Position numbers and translations under genes: made by a program. Below, piece by piece: positions 1-7,179 of a DNA stretch of 17,754 bases. Origin of the DNA: JANQRV01 sp964533785 (GTDB lineage: Bacteria; Bacteroidota; Bacteroidia; Chitinophagales; Saprospiraceae). The DNA is taken from assembly GCA_964533785.1 (NCBI GenBank), contig CAZHNG010000118.1:1-17754 (forward strand). The letters run 5' to 3'. Positions within the stretch are counted from its first letter, which is position 1; every line of letters starts with the position of its first letter. The notes below the pieces were generated by a model. That model was not told the origin of the DNA and made no database searches. It saw only the letters and a list, made by a program, of their open reading frames with translations.

Positions 1-20
1 GTCAATTAGTTAGAATTTTT

Positions 21-55
21 AGTCTAACTTCTAGAGTCTAGCGTCAAAAGTCTAT
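21..55. repeat. Degenerate 7-bp tandem repeat, AGTCTAg type
   Basis: Five consecutive heptamers can be read: AGTCTAA, CTTCTAG, AGTCTAG, CGTCAAA, AGTCTAT. AGTCTA recurs exactly every 14 bases (21, 35, 49), with weaker copies between. The array may extend beyond the left edge (AGTTAGA at 8-14). No function is evident; short-period arrays like this occur between genes in some bacteria. Confidence 0.6.
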
Positions 56-254
56 GGTGAGTAAAAATGAACAATTTATAAATGCTCGCAATTCCGTACT
101 TGCTGCCCATACCCATACGGGCCCTAAGTGGCGGAACGTCTCGATGCGGCGAAATTCGCGAGTCTCTGCCTCAATAGGCGATAAAAGTCAGCGACTTAGG
201 AAGGCCTTCCTTGCCTGCCTTCCATTACTGTCAAATAGGTAGGCTTCGATAAAT

Positions 255-281
255 TTGAAAAACAAAGCCTTGAAAAACAAA
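255..281. repeat. 12-bp direct repeat, 15-bp period
   Basis: TTGAAAAACAAA occurs at 255-266 and again, identical, at 270-281, separated by GCC. The surrounding 27 bases (252-278) also match, in reverse complement, a hairpin element at the right end of the window (17714-17740) at 22 of 27 positions. This suggests a dispersed intergenic element rather than a local duplication alone. Confidence 0.6.
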
Positions 282-314
282 AGTTCCTGCCCATATTCCA
301 CATTCCGCTGTTCT

Positions 315-323
315 TGTGGATAA
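315..323 (-). promoter_or_regulatory. Consensus DnaA box
   Basis: TGTGGATAA on the plus strand is the exact complement of the classical DnaA box TTATCCACA. A degenerate partner, TATTCCACA, lies at 294-302 in the opposite orientation, and TCCACA/TGTGGA (297-302 and 315-320) form a 6-bp inverted repeat. The box lies about 40-55 bases upstream of the proposed -7 element of gyrA, so DnaA control of gyrA is conceivable. A single 9-mer can occur by chance, and no box cluster typical of an origin is present. Confidence 0.4.
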
Positions 324-336
324 CAAAAGGAAATTA

Positions 337-370
337 TTGTTTAGTATTTCCTCTGCAATCCTTAACTTTG
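337..370 (+). promoter_or_regulatory. gyrA promoter (TAnnTTTG -7 element)
   Basis: TAACTTTG at 363-370 is a perfect match to the Bacteroidota -7 consensus TAnnTTTG. A TTG at 337-339 is a possible -33 element, although the 23-base spacing is slightly long. Transcription would start around 377, leaving a leader of about 50 bases. The sequence TAACTTTGCGG is repeated exactly in the promoter of the TonB-dependent receptor on the opposite strand. Confidence 0.6.
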
Positions 371-425
371 CGGTTTAGTACTGTCGGGCTATGCTTTATT
401 TAGTTCGATACTTAATGAGTAAACT

Positions 426-2990
426 ATGTCTTCGAGTTCCAGAATAATTCCAATCAATATTGAAGATGAAATGAAATCGGCGTACATCGATTATTCGATG
501 TCGGTTATCGTTTCAAGGGCACTGCCTGATGTCAGGGATGGTTTAAAGCCTGTGCATCGTCGCGTGTTATTCGGTATGTCAGAATTGGGCTTAACGTATA
601 ATAAGGCGCATAAAAAATCCGCCCGTATAGTTGGGGAAGTATTGGGTAAATACCACCCGCACGGAGATTCTTCGGTATACGATACGATGGTGCGAATGGC
701 CCAGCATTGGAGTTTGCGCTATCCCCTGGTCGACGGGCAGGGTAACTTTGGGTCAATGGATGGTGATAGTCCGGCAGCGATGCGATATACGGAAGCCAGA
801 CTAAGGCGGATCAGCGATGAGATCCTGGCCGATATTAATAAGGATACGGTTCACTTTGCGCTCAACTTCGATGATACCATTGAAGAGCCTACCGTTCTAC
901 CCACCCGCATCCCCAATTTATTGGTGAACGGCTCCTCGGGTATTGCAGTCGGGATGGCTACTAATATGTTGCCGCACAACTTGTCGGAAGTAGTGGATGG
1001 CATCATCCAAACTATTGACAATCCCGAAATCACGATCGAAGAACTGTCTAAGATTATTAAAGCTCCGGATTTACCGACCGGCGGTATTATTTACGGCTTA
1101 AAAGGTGTGCGGGAAGCATACGAAACGGGCCGGGGTAGGGTAGTGGTAAGAGCAAAAGCTGAAATTATCGCCGATAAAAATGGGAGGGAAACGATCGTCG
1201 TAACCGAAATTCCCTACCAGGTCAATAAGGCGGTACTGGTAAAAAAGATCGCCGAACTGGTTAATGAAGAAGTCATTACGGGCATCAGTGATGTGCGGGA
1301 TGAATCCGACCGGGATGGGTTGCGCATCGTTGTAGAGGTAAAGCGCGATGCTATCGGTAAGGTAGTGCTCAGTCAACTCTACAAATACACCTATCTGCAA
1401 AGTTCCTATGGTGTTAATAACGTAGCTTTGGTGAATGGTCGTCCAATGACCCTGAACCTGAAAGACCTGATCGAAGAGTTCATCAAATTTCGGTTGGAGG
1501 TCATTGTTCGTCGGACGAGGTTTGAATTGCGCAAAGCATTAAGCAGAGCGCATATTTTGGCGGGACTTTTAGTAGCGCTCGATTATATCGATGCTGTAAT
1601 TGACCTGATCCGTTCTTCCAGTAGTCCAAAGGAAGCTCAGGAAGGCTTGATGAAAGGTGCTTTTATTGATGATCTGGATAAGTTTTGGAGTCAATTCCGG
1701 CAGTTGATAGAAGAGTCTTCAACGGATGAATTCGCGGTGGCTGAAGGAGACGTGCTATCAGAAGCACAGGCAAAAGCTATCCTGGAAATGCGTTTGCAAA
1801 AACTGACGGGACTGGAACGGGAGAAAGTGCGTCAGGAATACGATGAGCTGCAAAAACAGATCGCTCACTTCAAAGCCATTTTGGAGAGCGAAACCATGCA
1901 AAGAGATATCGCAAAACAGGAGCTACTGGAAGTAAAAGAAAAATATGGTGATGAGCGAAGGACCCAGATCAGTTTTGCCGATGGTGAAATAAGCGTTGAA
2001 GACCTCATTGAAGACGAAGAAGTGGTAGTGACCATTTCTCATTTAGGATATATCAAGCGTACGGCTATTTCGGAATACAAAACGCAAAGCAGAGGTGGTC
2101 GTGGTTCCCGGGGATCTAAAACCAGGGATGCCGATTTTATTGAGCATATGTTCGTGGCGACTAACCACAATTATTTGCTGTTATTCACCGAACAGGGTAA
2201 ATGCTACTGGCTAAGGGTCTATGAAATCCCGGAAGCCGCAAAAACGGGCAGTGGAAGGGTGATCCAGAATATTTTGGCCATTCCTAAGGATGATAAGGTA
2301 AAAGCTTACATCATTATTAAGGATCTGACCGATGAGGAGTTTTTGGAAAATCATTTCATTATGTTCTGTACCCGCAATGGTTTGATCAAAAAGACCCCGG
2401 TATCGGCCTTTTCTCGTCCGCGCACGGGAGGGATCATTGCGATCAACATCAATGAAGGAGATCAATTATTGGAAGCGAAACTGACGAATGGTCAATATGA
2501 AGTATTTCTGGCTAACAGGGGCGGAAATGCCATTCGCTTCAAGGAAACGGCAGTTCGCGCCATGGGCCGTACGGCAGCCGGAGTAAAGGGAATAAGGCTG
2601 GATGATGACTCCGATAAAGTAGTGGCCATGGTTTGCATTGACCCCGAAGATGAAGACCGTACTATTTTCGTGATTTCCGAAAAAGGTAGTGGTAAACGCA
2701 CCCATTTTACGGATTACCGGTTGACTAACCGAGGCGGAAAAGGCGTTAAAAACATGCAGATCACCGCCAAAACGGGCAAAGTGATCAGTATCAAAGCGGT
2801 TGTAGATGAAGATGACTTAATGATCACCAGCAAGTTAGGGATCGTTATTCGGATGCCGGTGGAGGATATTCGCGTGATGGGCCGGGCTACGCAGGGCGTA
2901 AGGGTGATCAGGCTCGACAACGATGATGAGATCGCTGATGTGGCAGTTGTGAAGGCAGATGGTGAAGAGGAAGAAGCAGCAGCAGAATAA
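426..2990 (+). CDS. gyrA: DNA gyrase subunit A
   Basis: Catalytic subunit of DNA gyrase, a type IIA topoisomerase. With GyrB it introduces negative supercoils by ATP-driven passage of DNA through a transient double-strand break. The 854 residues are a normal Bacteroidota length. The breakage-reunion domain begins near residue 10. The catalytic Tyr that forms the DNA-phosphotyrosine bond is Y121, in AAMRYTEARL. The quinolone-resistance region HPHGDSSVYDTMV carries S82 and D86 at the positions of E. coli S83 and D87, so no classical resistance substitution is seen. The supercoiling GyrA box of the C-terminal beta-pinwheel reads QSRGGRG (residues 554-560). The protein ends in an acidic tail (DGEEEEAAAE). 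The start at 426 gives the expected N-terminus; the upstream bases are A/T-rich without a Shine-Dalgarno sequence. A good promoter lies about 55 bases upstream. Transcription appears to be single-gene. Confidence 0.98.
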   Translation: MSSSSRIIPINIEDEMKSAYIDYSMSVIVSRALPDVRDGLKPVHRRVLFGMSELGLTYNKAHKKSARIVGEVLGKYHPHGDSSVYDTMVRMAQHWSLRYPLVDGQGNFGSMDGDSPAAMRYTEARLRRISDEILADINKDTVHFALNFDDTIEEPTVLPTRIPNLLVNGSSGIAVGMATNMLPHNLSEVVDGIIQTIDNPEITIEELSKIIKAPDLPTGGIIYGLKGVREAYETGRGRVVVRAKAEIIADKNGRETIVVTEIPYQVNKAVLVKKIAELVNEEVITGISDVRDESDRDGLRIVVEVKRDAIGKVVLSQLYKYTYLQSSYGVNNVALVNGRPMTLNLKDLIEEFIKFRLEVIVRRTRFELRKALSRAHILAGLLVALDYIDAVIDLIRSSSSPKEAQEGLMKGAFIDDLDKFWSQFRQLIEESSTDEFAVAEGDVLSEAQAKAILEMRLQKLTGLEREKVRQEYDELQKQIAHFKAILESETMQRDIAKQELLEVKEKYGDERRTQISFADGEISVEDLIEDEEVVVTISHLGYIKRTAISEYKTQSRGGRGSRGSKTRDADFIEHMFVATNHNYLLLFTEQGKCYWLRVYEIPEAAKTGSGRVIQNILAIPKDDKVKAYIIIKDLTDEEFLENHFIMFCTRNGLIKKTPVSAFSRPRTGGIIAININEGDQLLEAKLTNGQYEVFLANRGGNAIRFKETAVRAMGRTAAGVKGIRLDDDSDKVVAMVCIDPEDEDRTIFVISEKGSGKRTHFTDYRLTNRGGKGVKNMQITAKTGKVISIKAVVDEDDLMITSKLGIVIRMPVEDIRVMGRATQGVRVIRLDNDDEIADVAVVKADGEEEEAAAE

Positions 2991-3056
2991 ATAGTTGTTT
3001 GGCATAGTATTCCACTGCCAAAAAATTTAAACAGGGACTGCTCAACGGTGGTTCCT

Positions 3057-3105
3057 ATTTCCTGCCGGCCAGGGCTAAATCCATTGAGGTAGGCGAGCGG
3101 GAAAT
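3057..3105. repeat. Imperfect inverted repeat after gyrA
   Basis: ATTTCCTGC (3057-3065) is nearly complementary to GCGGGAAAT (3097-3105), 8 of 9 positions, and encloses a GC-rich core with the palindrome GCCGGC. TTTCCTGCCGGCC here resembles the complement of the right end of the GC-rich element at 12196-12269 (TTTCCTGCCCGCC). It could be a REP-like intergenic element. I see no T-run, so it is not a standard terminator for gyrA. Confidence 0.35.
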
Positions 3106-3167
3106 CAAAACAGGCTCTAAATTTAAAAATTTTTTAACATAATCTTAAATATCAAATACTTATGTTT

Positions 3168-3184
3168 ATCGTCTAAAGGACGAT
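3168..3184 (+). other. Short hairpin in the leader of the TPR gene
   Basis: ATCGTC (3168-3173) and GACGAT (3179-3184) form a perfect 6-bp stem with a 5-base loop, 24 bases before the start codon. The T/A-rich TATGTTTA at 3161-3168 is a weak match to the -7 consensus (last base differs), so the hairpin would fall at or just after the transcription start. Its role is unknown. Confidence 0.3.
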
Positions 3185-3208
3185 TATTAAATTAGAAAAA
3201 AGTTAACT

Positions 3209-4537
3209 ATGAAGAACTTACTATTAGGTATGCTAAGCCTTTTACTGTTGATAGGAACCGTCCAGGCTCAGGATGCCAAAAAAGCGTTCAAATCCGCAAA
3301 AAAAGCACTTGGTAATTTCAATTTAGACCAAACCAATAACAGAGCTGAACTGAAGACAGCAGTTGCTGATATTAAAGTGGCTTTGGAGGACAGCGAATAC
3401 CAGGCTGATCCTGATTCTTGGTTGCTTAAAGGAGATATTTACAATGCCATCGCAAGCCAGATTATCGCGATTAAAGAGTTGAATTTTGGTGACGAGAAAG
3501 AATTACCAGAGGTAGACAATCCGGCATTAACTGCTAAGGATGCTTACATGAAATCAATGGAAATGGCGGAGAAAAGGTATCAGACTAAGGATGCCATTAA
3601 GGGCTTGCAAAACGTACAAGGTAATTTGAGCCAGTTTGGTATTTTTAGCTACGAAGCACAAAAGTACGAAGAAGCATACAAGTGTTTTACGGGGTCCATT
3701 GCAATCCACGAACTTCTTAAAAAAGAAGGTGAAGCTTCTACTCTTGATGCTGAAGATAACTTTCAATATCAGGAATACCTTTCCGGTCTTGCTGCATTGA
3801 ACGGTGAAATGATGGACAAAGCAGCGATGCATTTCAAAAAGCTGTACGAACAAGAGTACGACATGCCTGCTATCTACGAAGCTATGTATAAGCTGGAAGC
3901 AGAGAAAGATATGGATGCTGCTTATGTTTATTTGGACACGGGACGTAAAAAATACCCCGATGATGTTTCCTTATTATTTGCCGAGATCAATCACTTCTTG
4001 AAAACCGGCAGATTGGAAGAACTGATCGGCAAGTTGAAAGCTGCTATTGAGAAAGAACCTAACAACCTTTCTATCTACACTACCTTAGGTAATGTTTACG
4101 ATCAACTGTATCAGAAAGAATACAAGGCCGGAAACATGGATAAGTCGAGTGAGTATTTCGAGGAAGCTAAGAAATATTACGGCGGTGCTACTGAAATCGA
4201 TGAAACCTATTTCGATGCCGTGTACAGTATCGGGGCATTGTACTACAACAAAGCAGCGTTCATGGCTCAGGAATTGAACGAGTTGGGTAAAGATCTTTCC
4301 AAGGAAGGAATGAAGAAATACGATGCCAAGCGTGAAGAATTATTGAAAGAGTTCGACCTGGCATTACCGTATTTCCAGAAAGCAGAAAAGCTCGATCCTA
4401 ACGATCTGAATACGCTCATCGCTTTGAAGGAAATTTATGCTAAGAAAGACAACTTCGAAATGTCTAATGAGTTTAAAGATAGATTAGATACCGTACAAGG
4501 AGGCGGTAAAGTAGAGTCTTCTTACTTCAAAAATTAA
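3209..4537 (+). CDS. Secreted tetratricopeptide-repeat protein
   Basis: A 442-residue exported protein of unknown precise role. Residues 1-20 form a signal peptide (MKNLLLGMLSLLLLIGTVQA, cleavage before QD). The rest is almost entirely helical and charged, with TPR-like helix pairs. One is near 148-175 (a block with YEEAYKCFTGSIAIH), one near 190-215, a run at about 220-300 (AYVYLDTGRKKYPDD, LKAAIEKEPNN), and further pairs at about 300-335 and 385-430 (ALPYFQKAEKLDPNDLN). TPR proteins act as protein-binding scaffolds; this one is probably periplasmic. No catalytic domain is seen. From memory, a TPR gene directly after gyrA recurs in Bacteroidota (Porphyromonas gingivalis has this arrangement), which would make it a conserved neighbour, though that was not checked here. 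It is separated from gyrA by about 220 bases and followed by a strong terminator, so it is probably its own transcription unit. Confidence 0.85.
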   Translation: MKNLLLGMLSLLLLIGTVQAQDAKKAFKSAKKALGNFNLDQTNNRAELKTAVADIKVALEDSEYQADPDSWLLKGDIYNAIASQIIAIKELNFGDEKELPEVDNPALTAKDAYMKSMEMAEKRYQTKDAIKGLQNVQGNLSQFGIFSYEAQKYEEAYKCFTGSIAIHELLKKEGEASTLDAEDNFQYQEYLSGLAALNGEMMDKAAMHFKKLYEQEYDMPAIYEAMYKLEAEKDMDAAYVYLDTGRKKYPDDVSLLFAEINHFLKTGRLEELIGKLKAAIEKEPNNLSIYTTLGNVYDQLYQKEYKAGNMDKSSEYFEEAKKYYGGATEIDETYFDAVYSIGALYYNKAAFMAQELNELGKDLSKEGMKKYDAKREELLKEFDLALPYFQKAEKLDPNDLNTLIALKEIYAKKDNFEMSNEFKDRLDTVQGGGKVESSYFKN

Positions 4538-4565
4538 TTTACAGTTTTCATCCTTGAGAGAAATT

Positions 4566-4597
4566 GGCAAGCGCCCGCAAAGCGCTTGCCTTTTTTT
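4566..4597 (+). terminator. Intrinsic terminator of the TPR gene
   Basis: GGCAAGCGC (4566-4574) and GCGCTTGCC (4582-4590) form a perfect 9-bp GC-rich stem with a 7-base loop, followed by seven T residues (4591-4597). It ends the plus-strand TPR gene, 28 bases after its stop codon. The convergent receptor gene stops 37 bases beyond it; in that direction the hairpin is not followed by a T-run, so efficiency for the minus strand is uncertain. Confidence 0.93.
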
Positions 4598-4634
4598 ATG
4601 AGTTGTGACCGGGGTTAACGTATTCCAGTTGTTC

Positions 4635-6926
4635 TTACCATTTAAAATCCAGGCGCAAGGTCAAATTCCGCGGCGCCTCCATCAATCCCGGTCTTACCGA
4701 ATACAATTCATTGAAAGCATTATTCAAGATCACCGAAGCTTTAACGTGGTCATTGAGGTCATAAGCTGCTCTTAAATTGTAATAATTGTAACCATTGTCA
4801 TTTTCTCTGAATTGAACCAGCCCCGGAACGACAAAATTGAAAAGCAAGTCTATGGCCTCCACTCTGCTGTTATAAAAAGACGCTATCCCTAAGGTGAATT
4901 TTTGGTATTTCGCCTGGATATCCACTTTTACGATGTGCTGAGAACGGTACTTGAGAATATCATCGTCAGAAGAAGAATTATTGGCGTTGAGCTGGCCGAT
5001 CGAGGGTTGCTCACCGGCTGGCGGCTGAGAATTGTCAAAGTCTAAAAAGCGGGGATTAACAAAAGTATAGCCGCTCAATACGCTGAGGTTAATCGTGCCG
5101 ATATCACCTTGTCCGGCCAGTGAAATATCTATACCGTCGATTTGTGTTCCTCCGATGTTGGTGGATTGAAAACCACTACCCAGGAAGTTGAACTCCATCA
5201 TGTCTGAATACTTCATGATAAAACCAGCAACATCGAGGTAGCCCTGAAAATTGGCCAGTTTAAATCCTTGCTTAACACCCAATTCGGCGGACCAACCCGT
5301 TTCGGATTGCAAGTCCGGACTAGGAAATACGGAAAAACCTCCGACGTCAGTGGTGATGTATTTCTCAGCTATGGTGGGGTAGCGGTATCCCTGTCCCCAG
5401 GAAGCTCGAAAATAAGTAGCTTTTGCGGCGCGGTAGTTCATACCCAAACGGAAAACGGGTTTAGACTCCCGCTCTTTAGATGGCGCTACGGTGCCGAGAG
5501 CATATTCAAAACCTGGGTTGTCCAGTAAATTGTCTTCAAAGCGAAATCCCGCCGAAACGTTGAGCCTTGCAAAGAACTTCTTTTCTACTTGCAAATAGGC
5601 GGCAATATTTCGGGAAGTAAAAGTAGTATCGCCGTATAATTCCGCATCAGCGAAAGAGCCGGAAATAACGGTTCCGGATGTTAATACCAAATCCGACTCC
5701 TTAAACTTGCGCTGAAACTGGTACTCTGCGTAATATTGATAGGAGGAATTGGAGCGATTGTTTTCCTGTTCATTATTCACCCGGTAGAACCGGCTCAGTA
5801 TTTTATGGCGGTTACCCTTGTTGTCATAATAGGACAAAAAGGGATCGATATTGTAGCGAGTGGGTTTGGTAAGAGCATCCGTTTCGGGAAATCTGGTGTA
5901 AGCCGCAGTATCTGCCGAAGCCCAATAAAAGAAAGTTTGGTTGCTTCCCCGGTTAAAATTGGTATTTAAACCAATGGTCAGGCGGTCACTGGCGCGATAC
6001 CGAACACTACTATTGAAGCGGCCGTATTTTCTGAACCAGTCTTGGTTATGGCTTTCATTGTAGAAATAAAATCCACCAACGACGAGATCGAACTTGCCTA
6101 TTTTTCTTTTGTGCGACAGGCTGGCCCCAAAGTCCAACGGCGCGTTATCCCACCATTTGAAGACTTCTTTAGGTGGAGCCATCTTGGCATTGCCAAAGAT
6201 AGCTGCCTGCGTTTCCGGTTTGGAAGTAGCGTAGGCCGTTCGAACATTAATAATACCATTCATGGCCGATGAACCATAAAGCGCTGAGGAGGCACCTTTC
6301 AGCACCTCTACCTGACTGATGTTTTCGATGGGAACATCACGCCAGTTGGGAAACCCCGAAGGCCCGTCAAGGATCGGAATGTCGTCTACGAGCAAAAGTA
6401 CCCGGCTGCCTGCTCCTTGCGAATACCCTGATCCACCACGGATATTTGCCTGACCATCAATGATATTGACACCCGGTATTTTTTCCAAAGCACTGGAAAT
6501 TTCAGTTTTTCCTGTGCTTTGGACCAAGTTTGGTTGTAGAATTTCGAGAGATACAGTAACTTCGCCCAACGGCTTCTCGAACTTACCGCTCGTAATGGTG
6601 GCCGTTTCGAGGAGTACCATGGTAGGACTAAGTTGTATTTCCAGGAATAATTCCTGATTTTCCGATAATTCAACGGTCCGCTGTGCACTTTGATACCCTA
6701 TGTAACTTATCTTCAAATCATAATTTCCAGCAACAAGCGGCAACTCAAATTTACCATCAATATCGGTTATGGTACCCATACCATTTGCTTCAATAGTAGT
6801 GCCTATCAATAGCAGACCGGTAGTTTCATCACTAATGATGCCCTTGATCAGGGCGTTAGATTGTGCAGTAATACTGCCGCAAATGAAAAATTGAAATATC
6901 AGGAATAAATTTAGCGGTTTCATCAT
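4635..6926 (-). CDS. TonB-dependent outer-membrane receptor
   Basis: Outer-membrane transporter that takes up a scarce ligand using TonB/ExbBD energy. I start it at the Met-Met-Lys-Pro (6926), giving 763 residues, because this places a proper signal peptide first (MMKPLNLFLIFQFF, cleavage near TA-QS); the frame is open 16 codons further up, to 6974. Residues 27-105 are a carboxypeptidase-regulatory-like beta-sandwich (IKGIISDETTGLLLIGTTI, DIDGKFELP, ISYIGY), common on Bacteroidota receptors. The plug follows (about 115-230), with the typical blocks ALEKIPGVNII, NIRGGSGYSQGAGSRVLLLV and EVLKGASSALYGSSAMNGII. The remainder is a 22-strand-type barrel ending in aromatic W, as outer-membrane barrels do. 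There is no SusD partner, so it is not a standard Sus glycan pair; ligand unknown, with metal chelate or vitamin as candidates. The promoter has a repeated operator-like motif. Confidence 0.93.
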   Translation of the reverse strand: MMKPLNLFLIFQFFICGSITAQSNALIKGIISDETTGLLLIGTTIEANGMGTITDIDGKFELPLVAGNYDLKISYIGYQSAQRTVELSENQELFLEIQLSPTMVLLETATITSGKFEKPLGEVTVSLEILQPNLVQSTGKTEISSALEKIPGVNIIDGQANIRGGSGYSQGAGSRVLLLVDDIPILDGPSGFPNWRDVPIENISQVEVLKGASSALYGSSAMNGIINVRTAYATSKPETQAAIFGNAKMAPPKEVFKWWDNAPLDFGASLSHKRKIGKFDLVVGGFYFYNESHNQDWFRKYGRFNSSVRYRASDRLTIGLNTNFNRGSNQTFFYWASADTAAYTRFPETDALTKPTRYNIDPFLSYYDNKGNRHKILSRFYRVNNEQENNRSNSSYQYYAEYQFQRKFKESDLVLTSGTVISGSFADAELYGDTTFTSRNIAAYLQVEKKFFARLNVSAGFRFEDNLLDNPGFEYALGTVAPSKERESKPVFRLGMNYRAAKATYFRASWGQGYRYPTIAEKYITTDVGGFSVFPSPDLQSETGWSAELGVKQGFKLANFQGYLDVAGFIMKYSDMMEFNFLGSGFQSTNIGGTQIDGIDISLAGQGDIGTINLSVLSGYTFVNPRFLDFDNSQPPAGEQPSIGQLNANNSSSDDDILKYRSQHIVKVDIQAKYQKFTLGIASFYNSRVEAIDLLFNFVVPGLVQFRENDNGYNYYNLRAAYDLNDHVKASVILNNAFNELYSVRPGLMEAPRNLTLRLDFKW

Positions 6927-7037
6927 AAAACGCTGAAGTTTAGGCTGTGAGTAATTGTGGGTTTTTACCAGCACTTGACCTACTTGGATCGGCGGGTAAA
7001 ATTTAGTCTACAGCGTTCCAGGAGCAATTCTGATCCG

Positions 7038-7045
7038 CAAAGTTA
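7038..7045 (-). promoter_or_regulatory. -7 promoter element of the receptor gene
   Basis: On the minus strand this reads TAACTTTG, a perfect TAnnTTTG element, followed by CGG as at gyrA. It implies a leader of roughly 105 bases before the Met at 6926. No clear TTTG -33 element is seen at the expected place (about 7065-7073), where the tandem repeat lies; a weak -33 often accompanies regulated promoters. Confidence 0.6.
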
Positions 7046-7053
7046 GAAGAAGG

Positions 7054-7089
7054 TTTGAGAATTTCCACTTTTTTGAGAATTATCACCTT
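7054..7089. promoter_or_regulatory. Tandem 18-bp repeat, candidate operator
   Basis: Two adjacent 18-base units, 7054-7071 and 7072-7089, match at 15 of 18 positions; both begin TTTGAGAATT and continue nnCACnTT. Within the second, TGAGAATTATCA (7074-7085) is a near-palindrome (10 of 12 positions). The units start 8 bases upstream of the receptor -7 element and cover its -33 zone, where a repressor or activator would be expected. The TGA-AAT-ATCA pattern is loosely like a Fur site, but this is too degenerate to assign a regulator. Confidence 0.45.
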
Positions 7090-7179
7090 TTAATTGGCGG
7101 GTAGGTGTCAAAAATCACATTAGACCATCAAATATTTATCGCATTTTTGGAAATACTATTAGTTTAAAACAATACAATT

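Larger units (their letters stand above)
1..425. other. Intergenic region upstream of gyrA
   Basis: No convincing gene is present in these 425 bases. A 62-codon open frame at 54-242 has no recognisable domain, is rich in Arg and Ser, and overlaps repeat-like DNA, so I do not call it. The stretch holds a degenerate 7-bp-period repeat at the left edge (about 21-55), a small palindrome GGAAGGCCTTCC (199-210), a 12-bp direct repeat (255-281), a consensus DnaA box (315-323) and a Bacteroidota-type promoter (363-370). The gene upstream of this region lies outside the window. Confidence 0.7.

Noticed and set aside
54..242. 62-codon open frame upstream of gyrA
   Set aside because: It starts inside a short-period repeat, has no recognisable domain or signal, shows a biased Arg/Ser composition, and ends in repeat-like DNA.
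426..2990. Possible quinolone-resistance changes in GyrA
   Set aside because: The positions equivalent to E. coli S83 and D87 are the wild-type Ser and Asp.
3001..3019. GGCATAGT/ACTGCC mini-hairpin after gyrA as a terminator
   Set aside because: The stem needs a 2-base bulge and is followed by A residues, not T, on the coding strand.
5268..6688. Plus- and minus-strand alternative frames inside the receptor gene
   Set aside because: The minus-strand receptor frame explains the whole interval with recognisable plug and barrel blocks; the others have none.
6991..7103. GGCGGGTA occurring twice (6991-6998 and 7096-7103) between the receptor and the first T9SS gene
   Set aside because: An 8-base match about 100 bases apart with no shared flanks is not distinguishable from chance.
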